From contig JBGUUX010000075.1 of the NCBI GenBank assembly GCA_045133915.1, positions 1 through 19,959 of the forward strand: a DNA stretch of 19,959 bases. The letters run 5' to 3'. A program made the translations under genes and the position numbers. Below, in pieces: positions 1-6,632 of the stretch; the stretch's first letter is position 1; every line of letters begins with the position of its first letter. The notes under the pieces are model-generated. The model did not search any database, was not told where the DNA came from, and saw nothing but the letters and a program-made list of their open reading frames with translations. Source of the stretch: RGIG7300 sp045133915. GTDB lineage: Bacteria > Bacillota > Clostridia > Oscillospirales > CAG-272.

Positions 1-174
1 AGTTATAATTTTGCTCAAAGGATGCATATGAGCAAAGGCTCCGTGAGCGAAAAAACGTGGAGTTTTTCAAAATATGTTGATAAGTACAACCCAAAATGGC
101 GAGAAACGCATTTTCCAAATGAAAACTTTTTCGGCAAAACAAGTCTTATAAATAAATCATACGGAGATATTTAA
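1..174 (+). CDS. C-terminal fragment of an unrecognised protein
   Basis: The frame beginning at base 1 is open for 57 codons and stops at TAA 172-174, so this is either the 3' end of a gene that starts before the window or a very small ORF. The peptide is polar and aromatic-rich (SFSKYVDKYNPKW and NENFFGKTSLINKSYGDI are visible) with no motif I recognise. An internal ATG at 28 has a weak AAAGGA 5 nt upstream, so a 48-residue ORF cannot be excluded. The open frame upstream of it makes a truncated longer gene more likely. The stop codon lies inside the left arm of a strong terminator hairpin, which supports a real gene end. I cannot assign a function. Confidence 0.6.
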   Translation, partial: SYNFAQRMHMSKGSVSEKTWSFSKYVDKYNPKWRETHFPNENFFGKTSLINKSYGDI

Positions 175-204
175 AGCGAGGTGAAATTCACCTCGCTTTT
201 TGTT
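173..204 (+). terminator. Rho-independent terminator of the first gene
   Basis: An 11-bp perfect stem, AAAGCGAGGTG (173-183) with CACCTCGCTTT (189-199), has a 5-nt loop and is followed by T-rich TTTGTTTTA. It overlaps the stop codon of the upstream fragment. The araD gene converges on it from the other side. Confidence 0.85.
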
Positions 205-210
205 TTATTC

Positions 211-286
211 TACTTCACCCTCGTGTGATGATAAACGGTTTTAACTATACCTCATACGATTAATGGGTGCAGGGACTGGTCCCTGC
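211..286. repeat. 76-bp dispersed intergenic element, copy A
   Basis: By hand alignment this stretch matches 2564-2639 at 58 of 76 positions without gaps. The two ends are best conserved: TACTTCACCNTCGTGTGA on the left and GGGTGCAGGGAC..GTCCCTGC on the right. The middle is AT-rich and diverged. The right end is a perfect 8-bp inverted repeat, GCAGGGAC/GTCCCTGC, with a 2-nt loop. It lies between the convergent ends of the first gene and araD. No coding potential is evident. Confidence 0.75.
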
Positions 287-316
287 CGATTAATGGGTGC
301 AGGGACTGGTCCCTGC
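257..316. repeat. Tandem duplication of the 30-bp palindromic end module
   Basis: Bases 257-286 and 287-316 are identical 30-bp units starting CGATTAATGGGTGCAGG and each ending in the palindrome GCAGGGACTGGTCCCTGC. A further CGATTA begins at 317 and runs into the araD stop codon. So the right end of copy A has been duplicated exactly. On the minus strand this places two hairpins directly behind araD. Confidence 0.9.
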
Positions 317-319
317 CGA

Positions 320-1024
320 TTATGGCTGCACCGCAGGTGTCTGGCCGTAGTATGCGTTTGCTCCGTGCTTACGGAGATAGTGCTTGTCTAAAAGCTCCTG
401 TTGCATTACCGCAACGTTGGGGTTAAGTGCTTCGGTCTGCATTGCCATAAGAGCAAGCTCTTCCAGAACTACCGCATTATGTACGGCATCAGCCGCATCC
501 TTGCCCCAGGCAAAGGGACCGTGGCTGTTTACAAGAACGGCGGGTATATCATCAGCGGACAAGCCGCCAAAGCGTTCTACTATAACGTTTCCTGTCTCGG
601 CTTCGTATTCTCCTGCAATTTCCGCGGGGGTCATCTTGCGGGTGCAGGGGATGGCTCCGTAGAAATAATCTCCGTGAGTAGTGCCGTAAGCGGGAATATC
701 TCTGCCTGCCTGCGCCCAAGAGGTAGCGTTGCGGGAATGGGTGTGAACGATACCGCCGATATTCTTAAATGCCTTATATAATACAAGGTGTGTGGGTGTG
801 TCGGAGGAGGGCTTGTATTTTCCCTCTACAACCTTACCTTCAAGATCGATTATAACCATATCATCAGCGGTCATAGTCTCATATTCGACACCGCTGGGCT
901 TTATCACCACAAGACCCTTTTCGCGGTCGATTGCGGATACGTTACCCCAAGTAAAGGTAACAAGTCCGTATTTCGGCAGAGCCATATTGGCTTCATATAC
1001 CTTCTGCTTTAAGGATTCTAACAT
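320..1024 (-). CDS. araD: L-ribulose-5-phosphate 4-epimerase
   Basis: This 234-residue cytosolic class II aldolase/epimerase interconverts L-ribulose 5-phosphate and D-xylulose 5-phosphate, feeding pentoses to the pentose phosphate pathway. The length matches E. coli AraD (231). Recognisable are the N-terminal WGNVS loop (26-30), phosphate-binding KPSGV (42-46) and PSSDTPTH (72-79), zinc ligands H94 and H96 in IVHTHSR, H168 in NSHGPFAWG, the catalytic Asp in HGDYFYG (D119), and the terminal KHYLRKHGANAYYGQ segment with the conserved tyrosine. The ATG shares one base with the kinase stop (TAATG at 1022-1026), and a GAGG lies within the kinase 3' end, so translation is probably coupled. A short TPAVQP tail extends past the usual end. 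Family assignment is near certain. Whether it serves arabinose or another pentose source is inferred. Confidence 0.96.
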   Translation of the reverse strand: MLESLKQKVYEANMALPKYGLVTFTWGNVSAIDREKGLVVIKPSGVEYETMTADDMVIIDLEGKVVEGKYKPSSDTPTHLVLYKAFKNIGGIVHTHSRNATSWAQAGRDIPAYGTTHGDYFYGAIPCTRKMTPAEIAGEYEAETGNVIVERFGGLSADDIPAVLVNSHGPFAWGKDAADAVHNAVVLEELALMAMQTEALNPNVAVMQQELLDKHYLRKHGANAYYGQTPAVQP

Positions 1025-2547
1025 TATATTACCTCTATTGCCTTTTCTTCAACCTTGAGAAGCTTTTTGTAGTTTTCCATATAGGCATTAAAGCCCTTGA
1101 TATCAGCTTCGTCGGGTGCAAGAGTAGTGCTCGCAGCTTCTGCAAAGACCTTATCCGAGAGATATCTGTCAAGGGTCATATCTCCCTTGTCATAACGGTA
1201 TGCCGCAAGGAGCGCTATGCCGTATGCTCCGCCTTCACCTGCGGTTTCTGTGCAAGTGATGGGAGCGCCGATAGCCGCCGCCATATACCTCTGACCTACC
1301 AGGGGAGTCTTAAAGAGACCGCCGTGACCTGTCATAGATTTAATTTCAACCTTTTCCTTTTCCAGTATCTCCATACCTAACTTAAGGGTCGCCATGGTGG
1401 AATAAAGAGAAGCACGGAAGAAGTTTGCAAGGCTGAACTTTGCCTCGGGAGTTCGCAAAACCATAGGTCTGCCCTTGTCCATATGGGTAACGCCCTCGCC
1501 TGCAAGGTAGTTGCAGACCATTATACCACCGCAGTCGGAGTCACCTTCAAGAGACTTTTCATAAAGCTTGGTAAAAAGCTCTCCCTTGGTGGGTGTTGCG
1601 CCGAAAAGTCCTGCCGCCTCCTCAAAGAGAGACGCCCAGTGGTTGGTGTCTGTTGTACAGTTGTTACAATGAACCATAGCCACAGGCTTGCCTGCGGGAG
1701 TGGTGATAAGATCTATTTCTTCGTATACGTTTTCGAGATATTTGTCAAGCACCACCATAGAGAATATGGAGGTTCCTGCAGAAACGTTACCTGTTCCCAC
1801 AGCTACAGAGTTTGTAGCGGTCATACCTGTACCGCCGTCACCCTCGGGAGGTGCAAAAGGAATGCCCACGGGAAGAAGGTTATCTATAAATGCAGCACCC
1901 GCCTCTGTAAGCGAGCCTGCATCCGAACCTGCAGTTAGAACTGCGGGCATAAGGTCAAGTATATCCTTGTCTATACCCTTGTCCCATACGAGCTTGTTGA
2001 ACTTGTCAACCATAGCCTTATCATAACAAAGGTTATCAGAATCTATGGGGAATATTCCCGAAGCCTCGCATATACCTACAGCGTTAACACCAGTAAGCAT
2101 ATAGTGGATATAGCCGGAAAGGGTGGTGATATGAGCAAGACGGGGCAGATGCTCCTCGCCGTTCAGTATAGCCTGCCAGAGGTGAGCAATGCTCCAGCGC
2201 TGAGGAACGTTAAAACCAAAAAGCTCGGTCAGCTCTGCCGCCGCATCTGCGGTAATGGTGTTCTGCCATGTACGGAAGGGGACAAGGAGATTCCAGTCCT
2301 CGTCAAAGGCAAGATAGCCGTGCATCATACCCGAGATACCTGCAGATAGTATTTCATCTCGGTTTTCTATCCCCTTTATGGCTTCAATAAGACCACGGCG
2401 AGCTTCATCAAGCTCGTAGGTCCAGATGCCGTTTTCATAGCTTGAAGCCCAGGTATAGTCTCCTCCCGATACGGGATTGTATTTTTGGTCTATAGCTATT
2501 GCTTTTATTCTCGTAGAGCCAAGCTCTACGCCAAGATAAGTTTTCAT
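1024..2547 (-). CDS. FGGY-family carbohydrate kinase, probable L-ribulokinase
   Basis: This 507-residue protein has the FGGY sugar kinase fold. The N-terminal phosphate-1 motif GVELGSTRIKA is at residues 6-16. SGMMHGYLAFD is at 72-82. GDGGTG with the likely catalytic Asp237 is at 236-241, followed by the Gly-rich GTGNVSAGTS (251-260). A C-terminal adenosine-binding region contains GHGGLFKTPLVGQ and AGEGGAYGIALLAAY. It would phosphorylate a ketose such as L-ribulose using ATP. The tight coupling to araD (TAATG overlap) is the main argument for ribulokinase. The sequence resembles the xylulokinase-like branch more than the roughly 560-residue Bacillus AraB, so substrate is not proven and I leave the symbol blank. 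An AAGAAGGT site precedes ATG 2547 by about 4 nt. I see no convincing promoter in the 92 bp upstream, so it may be read through from the gene at 3905. Confidence 0.88.
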   Translation of the reverse strand: MKTYLGVELGSTRIKAIAIDQKYNPVSGGDYTWASSYENGIWTYELDEARRGLIEAIKGIENRDEILSAGISGMMHGYLAFDEDWNLLVPFRTWQNTITADAAAELTELFGFNVPQRWSIAHLWQAILNGEEHLPRLAHITTLSGYIHYMLTGVNAVGICEASGIFPIDSDNLCYDKAMVDKFNKLVWDKGIDKDILDLMPAVLTAGSDAGSLTEAGAAFIDNLLPVGIPFAPPEGDGGTGMTATNSVAVGTGNVSAGTSIFSMVVLDKYLENVYEEIDLITTPAGKPVAMVHCNNCTTDTNHWASLFEEAAGLFGATPTKGELFTKLYEKSLEGDSDCGGIMVCNYLAGEGVTHMDKGRPMVLRTPEAKFSLANFFRASLYSTMATLKLGMEILEKEKVEIKSMTGHGGLFKTPLVGQRYMAAAIGAPITCTETAGEGGAYGIALLAAYRYDKGDMTLDRYLSDKVFAEAASTTLAPDEADIKGFNAYMENYKKLLKVEEKAIEVI

Positions 2548-2563
2548 AAATACCTTCTTTATT

Positions 2564-2639
2564 TACTTCACCTTCGTGTGAGTACAAAAAATTTCAATTA
2601 AACGTTACCCGATTACGGGGTGCAGGGACCAGTCCCTGC
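2564..2639. repeat. 76-bp dispersed intergenic element, copy B
   Basis: Same length and orientation as 211-286, with 58/76 matching bases by hand. It ends in the palindrome GCAGGGACCAGTCCCTGC (2622-2639), whose 2-nt loop is CA where copy A has TG. Its last base directly abuts the TAA stop (2640-2642) of the CyuA-like gene. It occupies most of the 92-bp gap before the kinase gene and may act as a terminator or mRNA-end hairpin. Confidence 0.75.
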
Positions 2640-3905
2640 TTATTCCTGCAGCATTATTTTGATTATTTCTTTATCGGTTTCAGCCATACCGCTCTGAGCA
2701 AGCTGACCTACGTTCTGTATGGTAGCCTCAACACCGCCTGCAACTATACCGTCACCGCTGTAGAACTCCTTGCCGTGCATATACATCTGCATACCCAGAA
2801 GTCCCGCCTCAACTGCAGAGGCGATCTTTGCGGCACAGCTTGCCTTGGCGCCGTCGCAAACAACACCCGAGTTTATGGCAAGGGCGTTTACTATGGTGTG
2901 GGATATCTCGTTAAATCTGCCGCCGTAGAGGTACATAATACCCGCACCTGCGCCGCAGCCTGCGGATATAGCACCGCAGTAAGCGGAAAGACATCCGATA
3001 CCTGTCTTTAAATGTATGGTGGTAAGGTTAGAAACAAGCAGAGCTCTGTACAGCTCGTCCTCAGAGACACCCAGTTCTCTTGCATATACGATAACGGGAA
3101 GAGATGCGGTCATGCCCTGATTGCCGCTGCCCGAGTTTATAACAACAGGCATCTCGCAGCCGTTCATACGGGCGTCCGAGCCTGCCGCAGCCCAAACCTT
3201 GGCGCGGTTATGTACCGTGTTTCCGTAGGACATAAGCAGAGTTCTGCCGATAGCGGCGCCGTACTTGCCCTTGAGACCTTCTTTGGCAATAGCGGTATTA
3301 TATTCTATCTGTCTGTCAAGCGTAGGCTTAACACGATCAAGATCTACGGTCTCGGCAAATTCTATAATATCTTTAACTGTCAGTACCGAGTGGTCTATAT
3401 CGCCTACAGTTTCCTCGATCTCCTTTTCAAAAACGGCTTTACCGTCAAGGGTAACGAGGCAAAGTCCTGTATGATGCTGTACGGTACGGGCGTAAGCTAC
3501 GTGATTTTTGCTCTTTATCGTAATACCGATGTCAAGAACACGGTCGGTTATTGCTTCCTTTACGGTGATAGGTGTTTTTTCTATAAATTCGGCTATCGCC
3601 TTCTTTTCATCATCATCTATTCCCTGCAAAAGCTCAAGCTCCTTTGCGGGATCGCCCGCAACAATACCTGCCGCGGTTGCCGCAGGAATACCGCGGAGCC
3701 CTCCCGTGCTTGGTACCATAACGCTCTTAACGTTCTTTATGATATTGCCGCTGACCTCCACCGTAACCTCGGTTACGCTCTCGTCGATACAAGCCTTTGC
3801 CTTTGCGGCGGTAAGAGCTATGGCAATAGGCTCGGTACAGCCCATTGCGGGTATAAGCTCGGACTCTAAAATTCTGATATAAGTTTCGTTAGTCTGCTTG
3901 TCCAT
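2640..3905 (-). CDS. CyuA/YhaM-type L-cysteine desulfidase family (Fe-S L-serine dehydratase-like)
   Basis: This 421-residue cytosolic protein belongs to the UPF0597/CyuA family (E. coli YhaM, about 436 aa). Members break L-cysteine to pyruvate, ammonia and sulfide with an oxygen-sensitive 4Fe-4S cluster and are related to Fe-S L-serine dehydratase. Visible hallmarks are PAMGCTEPIAIA with C23, SGNIIKNVKSVMVP (52-65), GNQGMTASLP (261-270), TGIGCLSAYCGAISAGCGAGAG (C305, C310, C317) and SGVVCDGAKASC (C350, C357). C23 plus cysteines in the two later motifs are the expected cluster ligands. It starts at ATG 3905 behind GGGTG, under a good promoter at 3935-3963. It is the first gene of a possible unit with the kinase and araD, although no metabolic link is obvious. 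Cysteine versus serine as substrate cannot be decided from sequence. Confidence 0.88.
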   Translation of the reverse strand: MDKQTNETYIRILESELIPAMGCTEPIAIALTAAKAKACIDESVTEVTVEVSGNIIKNVKSVMVPSTGGLRGIPAATAAGIVAGDPAKELELLQGIDDDEKKAIAEFIEKTPITVKEAITDRVLDIGITIKSKNHVAYARTVQHHTGLCLVTLDGKAVFEKEIEETVGDIDHSVLTVKDIIEFAETVDLDRVKPTLDRQIEYNTAIAKEGLKGKYGAAIGRTLLMSYGNTVHNRAKVWAAAGSDARMNGCEMPVVINSGSGNQGMTASLPVIVYARELGVSEDELYRALLVSNLTTIHLKTGIGCLSAYCGAISAGCGAGAGIMYLYGGRFNEISHTIVNALAINSGVVCDGAKASCAAKIASAVEAGLLGMQMYMHGKEFYSGDGIVAGGVEATIQNVGQLAQSGMAETDKEIIKIMLQE

Positions 3906-3934
3906 GTTTTCACCCTATACGTTTAATATACTTT

Positions 3935-3963
3935 ATTGTAGCATAATTATGTTATAAAATCAA
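3935..3963 (-). promoter_or_regulatory. Sigma-A promoter for the CyuA-like gene
   Basis: On the minus strand TTGATT (3958-3963), a 17-bp spacer and TACAAT (3935-3940). The predicted start lies about 22 nt upstream of the ATG. It is back-to-back with the plus-strand promoter beginning at 3969. Confidence 0.75.
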
Positions 3964-3968
3964 TATAA

Positions 3969-3997
3969 TTGTTTTTTACCCCGAAATATGGTATAAT
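3969..3997 (+). promoter_or_regulatory. Sigma-A promoter for the metallophosphatase gene
   Basis: TTGTTT (3969-3974), 17-bp spacer, perfect TATAAT (3992-3997). The expected start near 4004 falls on the GAGGTG ribosome binding site itself, giving an unusually short leader of about 11 nt. Confidence 0.8.
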
Positions 3998-4014
3998 ATA
4001 TACGAGGTGATAAA

Positions 4015-4716
4015 ATGTCTGTATACGTTATGTCTGATCTCCACGGAATGAGCCTTAGCGAATTAAAGACTTTACTTGATAAAGCTGATTTTTGTGAAAA
4101 TGATTTTCTCTATATTTTAGGTGACGTTATAGACCGTCGGGGAGACGGCGGAGTTGGAATACTGCGTTGGCTTATGACCGCACCAAACGCTCAGTTTATA
4201 TTAGGTAATCACGAAGCAATGCTGCTGTCCTGCAGTTTTTTGTTTGAAGAGATAACCGAGGAGAGCATATCCGAGCTTGACGAAGAAAAGATGTCTCTGC
4301 TCGGTACCTACAGAGAAAACGGCGGAGACGTTACTTTGAAAGCCTTAAACAGTCTTGACAAAGATACCGTACTTGATATACTTGATTATTTAAAAAGCTG
4401 TCCTCTGTATGAAAGCTTAACTGTGAACGAAAAAGATTTCATTCTCGTTCACGCAGGACTTGAAAACTTTGATAAAAATAAAAAGCTCTCGGACTATACA
4501 GCCGATGAGCTTATCTGGGCGTGGCCGGAATATGACGATGAATACTTTGAAGATATAACCACGGTCTTCGGTCATACACCTACCCTGTTTTACGGAAAAG
4601 AATTCAAGGGTAAGATCCTCCACCGTCCCACCTGGATAGACGTCGATATCGGCTCGGTATACGGCAACGGCACGGCGATGTTAAGGTTAGATGATATGAA
4701 AGAATTTTATATTTAA
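4015..4716 (+). CDS. PPP-family metallophosphatase (Ser/Thr protein phosphatase-like)
   Basis: This 233-residue calcineurin-like phosphoesterase carries the ordered metal-site motifs of the PPP family: SDLHG (D8, H10), GDVIDRRGDGG (D37, D40, R41), GNHE (N65, H66, E67), LVHAG (H146), FGHTP (H187), and a terminal ILHRPTWIDVDIGS. It should bind two metals and hydrolyse phosphoesters in the cytosol. Bacterial relatives include PrpA/PrpB-type protein phosphatases and ApaH-like nucleotide hydrolases, and the true substrate cannot be told from sequence. The ATG at 4015 follows GAGGTG by 5 nt. The gene is monocistronic: its own promoter is upstream, a terminator hairpin follows within 10 bases, and it converges on bcp. 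No adjacent kinase suggests a partner. Confidence 0.88.
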   Translation: MSVYVMSDLHGMSLSELKTLLDKADFCENDFLYILGDVIDRRGDGGVGILRWLMTAPNAQFILGNHEAMLLSCSFLFEEITEESISELDEEKMSLLGTYRENGGDVTLKALNSLDKDTVLDILDYLKSCPLYESLTVNEKDFILVHAGLENFDKNKKLSDYTADELIWAWPEYDDEYFEDITTVFGHTPTLFYGKEFKGKILHRPTWIDVDIGSVYGNGTAMLRLDDMKEFYI

Positions 4717-4721
4717 ATGCA

Positions 4722-4750
4722 GAAAACAGTTGCCAAAAGCAACTGTTTTC
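4722..4750. terminator. Bidirectional terminator between metallophosphatase and bcp
   Basis: A perfect 12-bp stem, GAAAACAGTTGC (4722-4733) with GCAACTGTTTTC (4739-4750) and loop CAAAA. The stem itself ends in runs of A and T, so it can serve both convergent genes. Its outer ten bases are the same as those of the hairpin at 12349-12374. Confidence 0.75.
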
Positions 4751-4754
4751 CTCA

Positions 4755-4789
4755 TTAATTCTGCATTCTGCACTCTGAATTCTGCATTA
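4755..4789. repeat. 35-bp dispersed repeat, copy 1 (C-rich variant)
   Basis: The unit starts TTAATTCTGCATTCTGC and is built from TCTGCAT-like heptamers. It is the same as 11003-11037 except for five positions, each C here and T there. It lies just past a terminator and downstream of the minus-strand gene bcp, as copy 2 lies downstream of rplL. Confidence 0.8.
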
Positions 4790-4797
4790 ATTATCAA

Positions 4798-5253
4798 TTA
4801 CCCGATATAAGCAAGTATCTCCTCTGCGTTGGTATCAGGCTTGACCTTGGGCATTATCTTTTCGATATTGCCCTTTTCGTCAATAATAAATGTGGAACGT
4901 ACCACGCCCATAGATACCTTACCGCACATCTTCTTTTCCTGCCATACGCCGTAAGCCTCTATAGCTACACGGTCGGGGTCGGAGATGAGAATAAAGGGAA
5001 GGTTATATTTTTCTGCAAACTTAACGTGAGAAGCAACAGAGTCCTTACTGATACCGATGACCTCTACGTTCTTTTCTTTAAAAGCATCGTAAGTTGCCGC
5101 AAAGGCGCACGCCTGCTTGGTACAGCCGGGAGTGTTGTCACGGGGATAGAAGTAAAGAACTACCTTTTTGCCGATAAAGCTTGACAGAGTAACGGGGTTG
5201 CCGTCCTTATCGTTAAGTGTAAAATCGGGAGCTTTTTGTCCTACTGTAAGCAT
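4798..5253 (-). CDS. bcp: Thioredoxin-dependent peroxiredoxin, Bcp/PrxQ type
   Basis: This 151-residue cytosolic peroxiredoxin reduces hydrogen peroxide and organic hydroperoxides with electrons from thioredoxin. The AhpC/TSA-type motif FYPRDNTPGCTKQACAF holds the peroxidatic C44 and, five residues on, C49, which is the PrxQ/Bcp resolving arrangement. The N-terminal GQKAPDFTLNDKDG and the length match the family. ATG 5253 shares its A with the preceding TAA (TAATG, 5251-5255), and a GAGGAG lies inside the end of the symporter gene, so the two are translationally coupled. It is the last gene of a three-gene unit reading from 7839. It would protect an anaerobe against oxygen exposure, but I see no reason in sequence for its pairing with an amino-acid transporter. 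Confidence 0.95.
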   Translation of the reverse strand: MLTVGQKAPDFTLNDKDGNPVTLSSFIGKKVVLYFYPRDNTPGCTKQACAFAATYDAFKEKNVEVIGISKDSVASHVKFAEKYNLPFILISDPDRVAIEAYGVWQEKKMCGKVSMGVVRSTFIIDEKGNIEKIMPKVKPDTNAEEILAYIG

Positions 5254-6632
5254 TATTTCTTTCTCCTCTTAAATATCTTTGATCTGAAGAGTATAACGTT
5301 CATAACCACAAATGCGATGGCAAGGATTATCGTTGTAAGCACGGGTGCCTTGGGCGCATAGGTAGCAAGGAACATAAGCGGGAAACCAAATACGATAGCG
5401 GGGAAGTTCTGATAAACCAGGTTATCGGATGCGGGGGTCTTAAACTCTCCGTCTATCTCACGGAGCAGGATAATACCTGTAGATGCAGTGCCTGTAAGCA
5501 TACCGAACATAGCAAGGAACTGCTCCTCCACGTAGTCGGGGAACAATGCTTTTGCCACGATACGGTTATAGATATAGGTAACCGCCAGTCCCGCTATACC
5601 CATAATGAGTATGATACCCCAATAATCCTTGAGCATACTGAGTCTGATCGCAGCAATACCCGCAACCACCATGATATCAAAGAAGAAGTTGCTGACACGG
5701 GTCATGAGGAAGTCGTTGATATAGTCACGTGTGTTCATACCCGATTTTCTGAAAAGCTTGAGAACAAACTTAACAAGCACGGTGGCAAGAACACCTAAAA
5801 GGAAGTTAAAACCGTAGATGACCGAACGCATACCGGGAAGAGCCTTGCCTAAGAAGAACATAATAAGGTATGCCACAAGATAAGCTACCGCAACCAAAGC
5901 TATCTGCACGGTCAACTTGTCAACGCTCTCCTGCATGGGGATCTCGTTTTCGGTCTCGATGTCAGAATCGCGAAGCACCTTATCCTTGGCGGCTACGTAA
6001 ACCTTGCCGCGTTTCTTTAATACCGTAAGGTGGATAACACCGCCGATGCTGGCAGATAAAAAGCCCAGAGCGGCAATAGCAAGACCAAAGCTCTTGCCTC
6101 CGCCAAAGCCCCAGTCGGTCTCATAGATGTTACCGTAGTTCATTGCCTGACCTGTACCCTGACCGTAACCGAAGGGAAGAAGCATACCCGCAGAGGAAAA
6201 GAACTTAGGAATGATAAGCGCCGCAATAATAGATATAGCCAGACCGACAACACCCTGCAAGAGGTAGGTTGAAACGGTGGTAACACCGGTATTGAATATC
6301 TCGATACTGCGCTTTTTGTTCATTTTGTCCTTGCCCGACTTAAAGGTAGAAGCAACAAAGCCAAGGGCAAGGGTATGATATGTGATAAGCTCCAGGTTTG
6401 CCGTTCCGTTGCCGCCGAAGAAAGCGGTATCAAAGAAAACGTCACCTGTTGCCAGTCGGTAGAGACCGGCTAAGACAAGAAGTATACCGCCGCCCAGCAC
6501 CGAGGTAGGTATAAGTGAAGCACGAAGAGGCTTGATAACTCTTTTTATTATGTTTGCAAGGAGCAGAGCGATAAGTAATACCGCTACAAGGCTGAATGCA
6601 CCCCATGCGCTATAATCCCAAAAATTCTCCAT
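5253..6632 (-). CDS. GltS-family (ESS) sodium:glutamate symporter-like protein
   Basis: This 459-residue polytopic membrane protein has roughly 11-12 hydrophobic helices. Two pseudo-symmetric Gly-rich signatures of the glutamate:Na+ symporter family are visible: FGYGQGTGQAMNYG (154-167) in the first half and FGMLTGTASTGIILL (376-390) in the second. A charged cytoplasmic segment (about 205-240) separates the halves, and the tail is basic (FKRRKK). It is longer than E. coli GltS (401) and clearly divergent, so glutamate is only the family default. ATG 6632 follows AAGGAG and overlaps the 3' end of the acyltransferase gene by 23 bp. Its stop overlaps the bcp start. An anion or other amino acid as substrate is possible. 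Confidence 0.8.
   Translation of the reverse strand: MENFWDYSAWGAFSLVAVLLIALLLANIIKRVIKPLRASLIPTSVLGGGILLVLAGLYRLATGDVFFDTAFFGGNGTANLELITYHTLALGFVASTFKSGKDKMNKKRSIEIFNTGVTTVSTYLLQGVVGLAISIIAALIIPKFFSSAGMLLPFGYGQGTGQAMNYGNIYETDWGFGGGKSFGLAIAALGFLSASIGGVIHLTVLKKRGKVYVAAKDKVLRDSDIETENEIPMQESVDKLTVQIALVAVAYLVAYLIMFFLGKALPGMRSVIYGFNFLLGVLATVLVKFVLKLFRKSGMNTRDYINDFLMTRVSNFFFDIMVVAGIAAIRLSMLKDYWGIILIMGIAGLAVTYIYNRIVAKALFPDYVEEQFLAMFGMLTGTASTGIILLREIDGEFKTPASDNLVYQNFPAIVFGFPLMFLATYAPKAPVLTTIILAIAFVVMNVILFRSKIFKRRKK

Noticed and set aside
211..316. Attachment site or integron-like site from the palindromes
   Set aside because: No integrase or tRNA gene is present and the palindromes recur at 2622-2639 beside an unrelated gene. 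A dispersed repeat explains them better.
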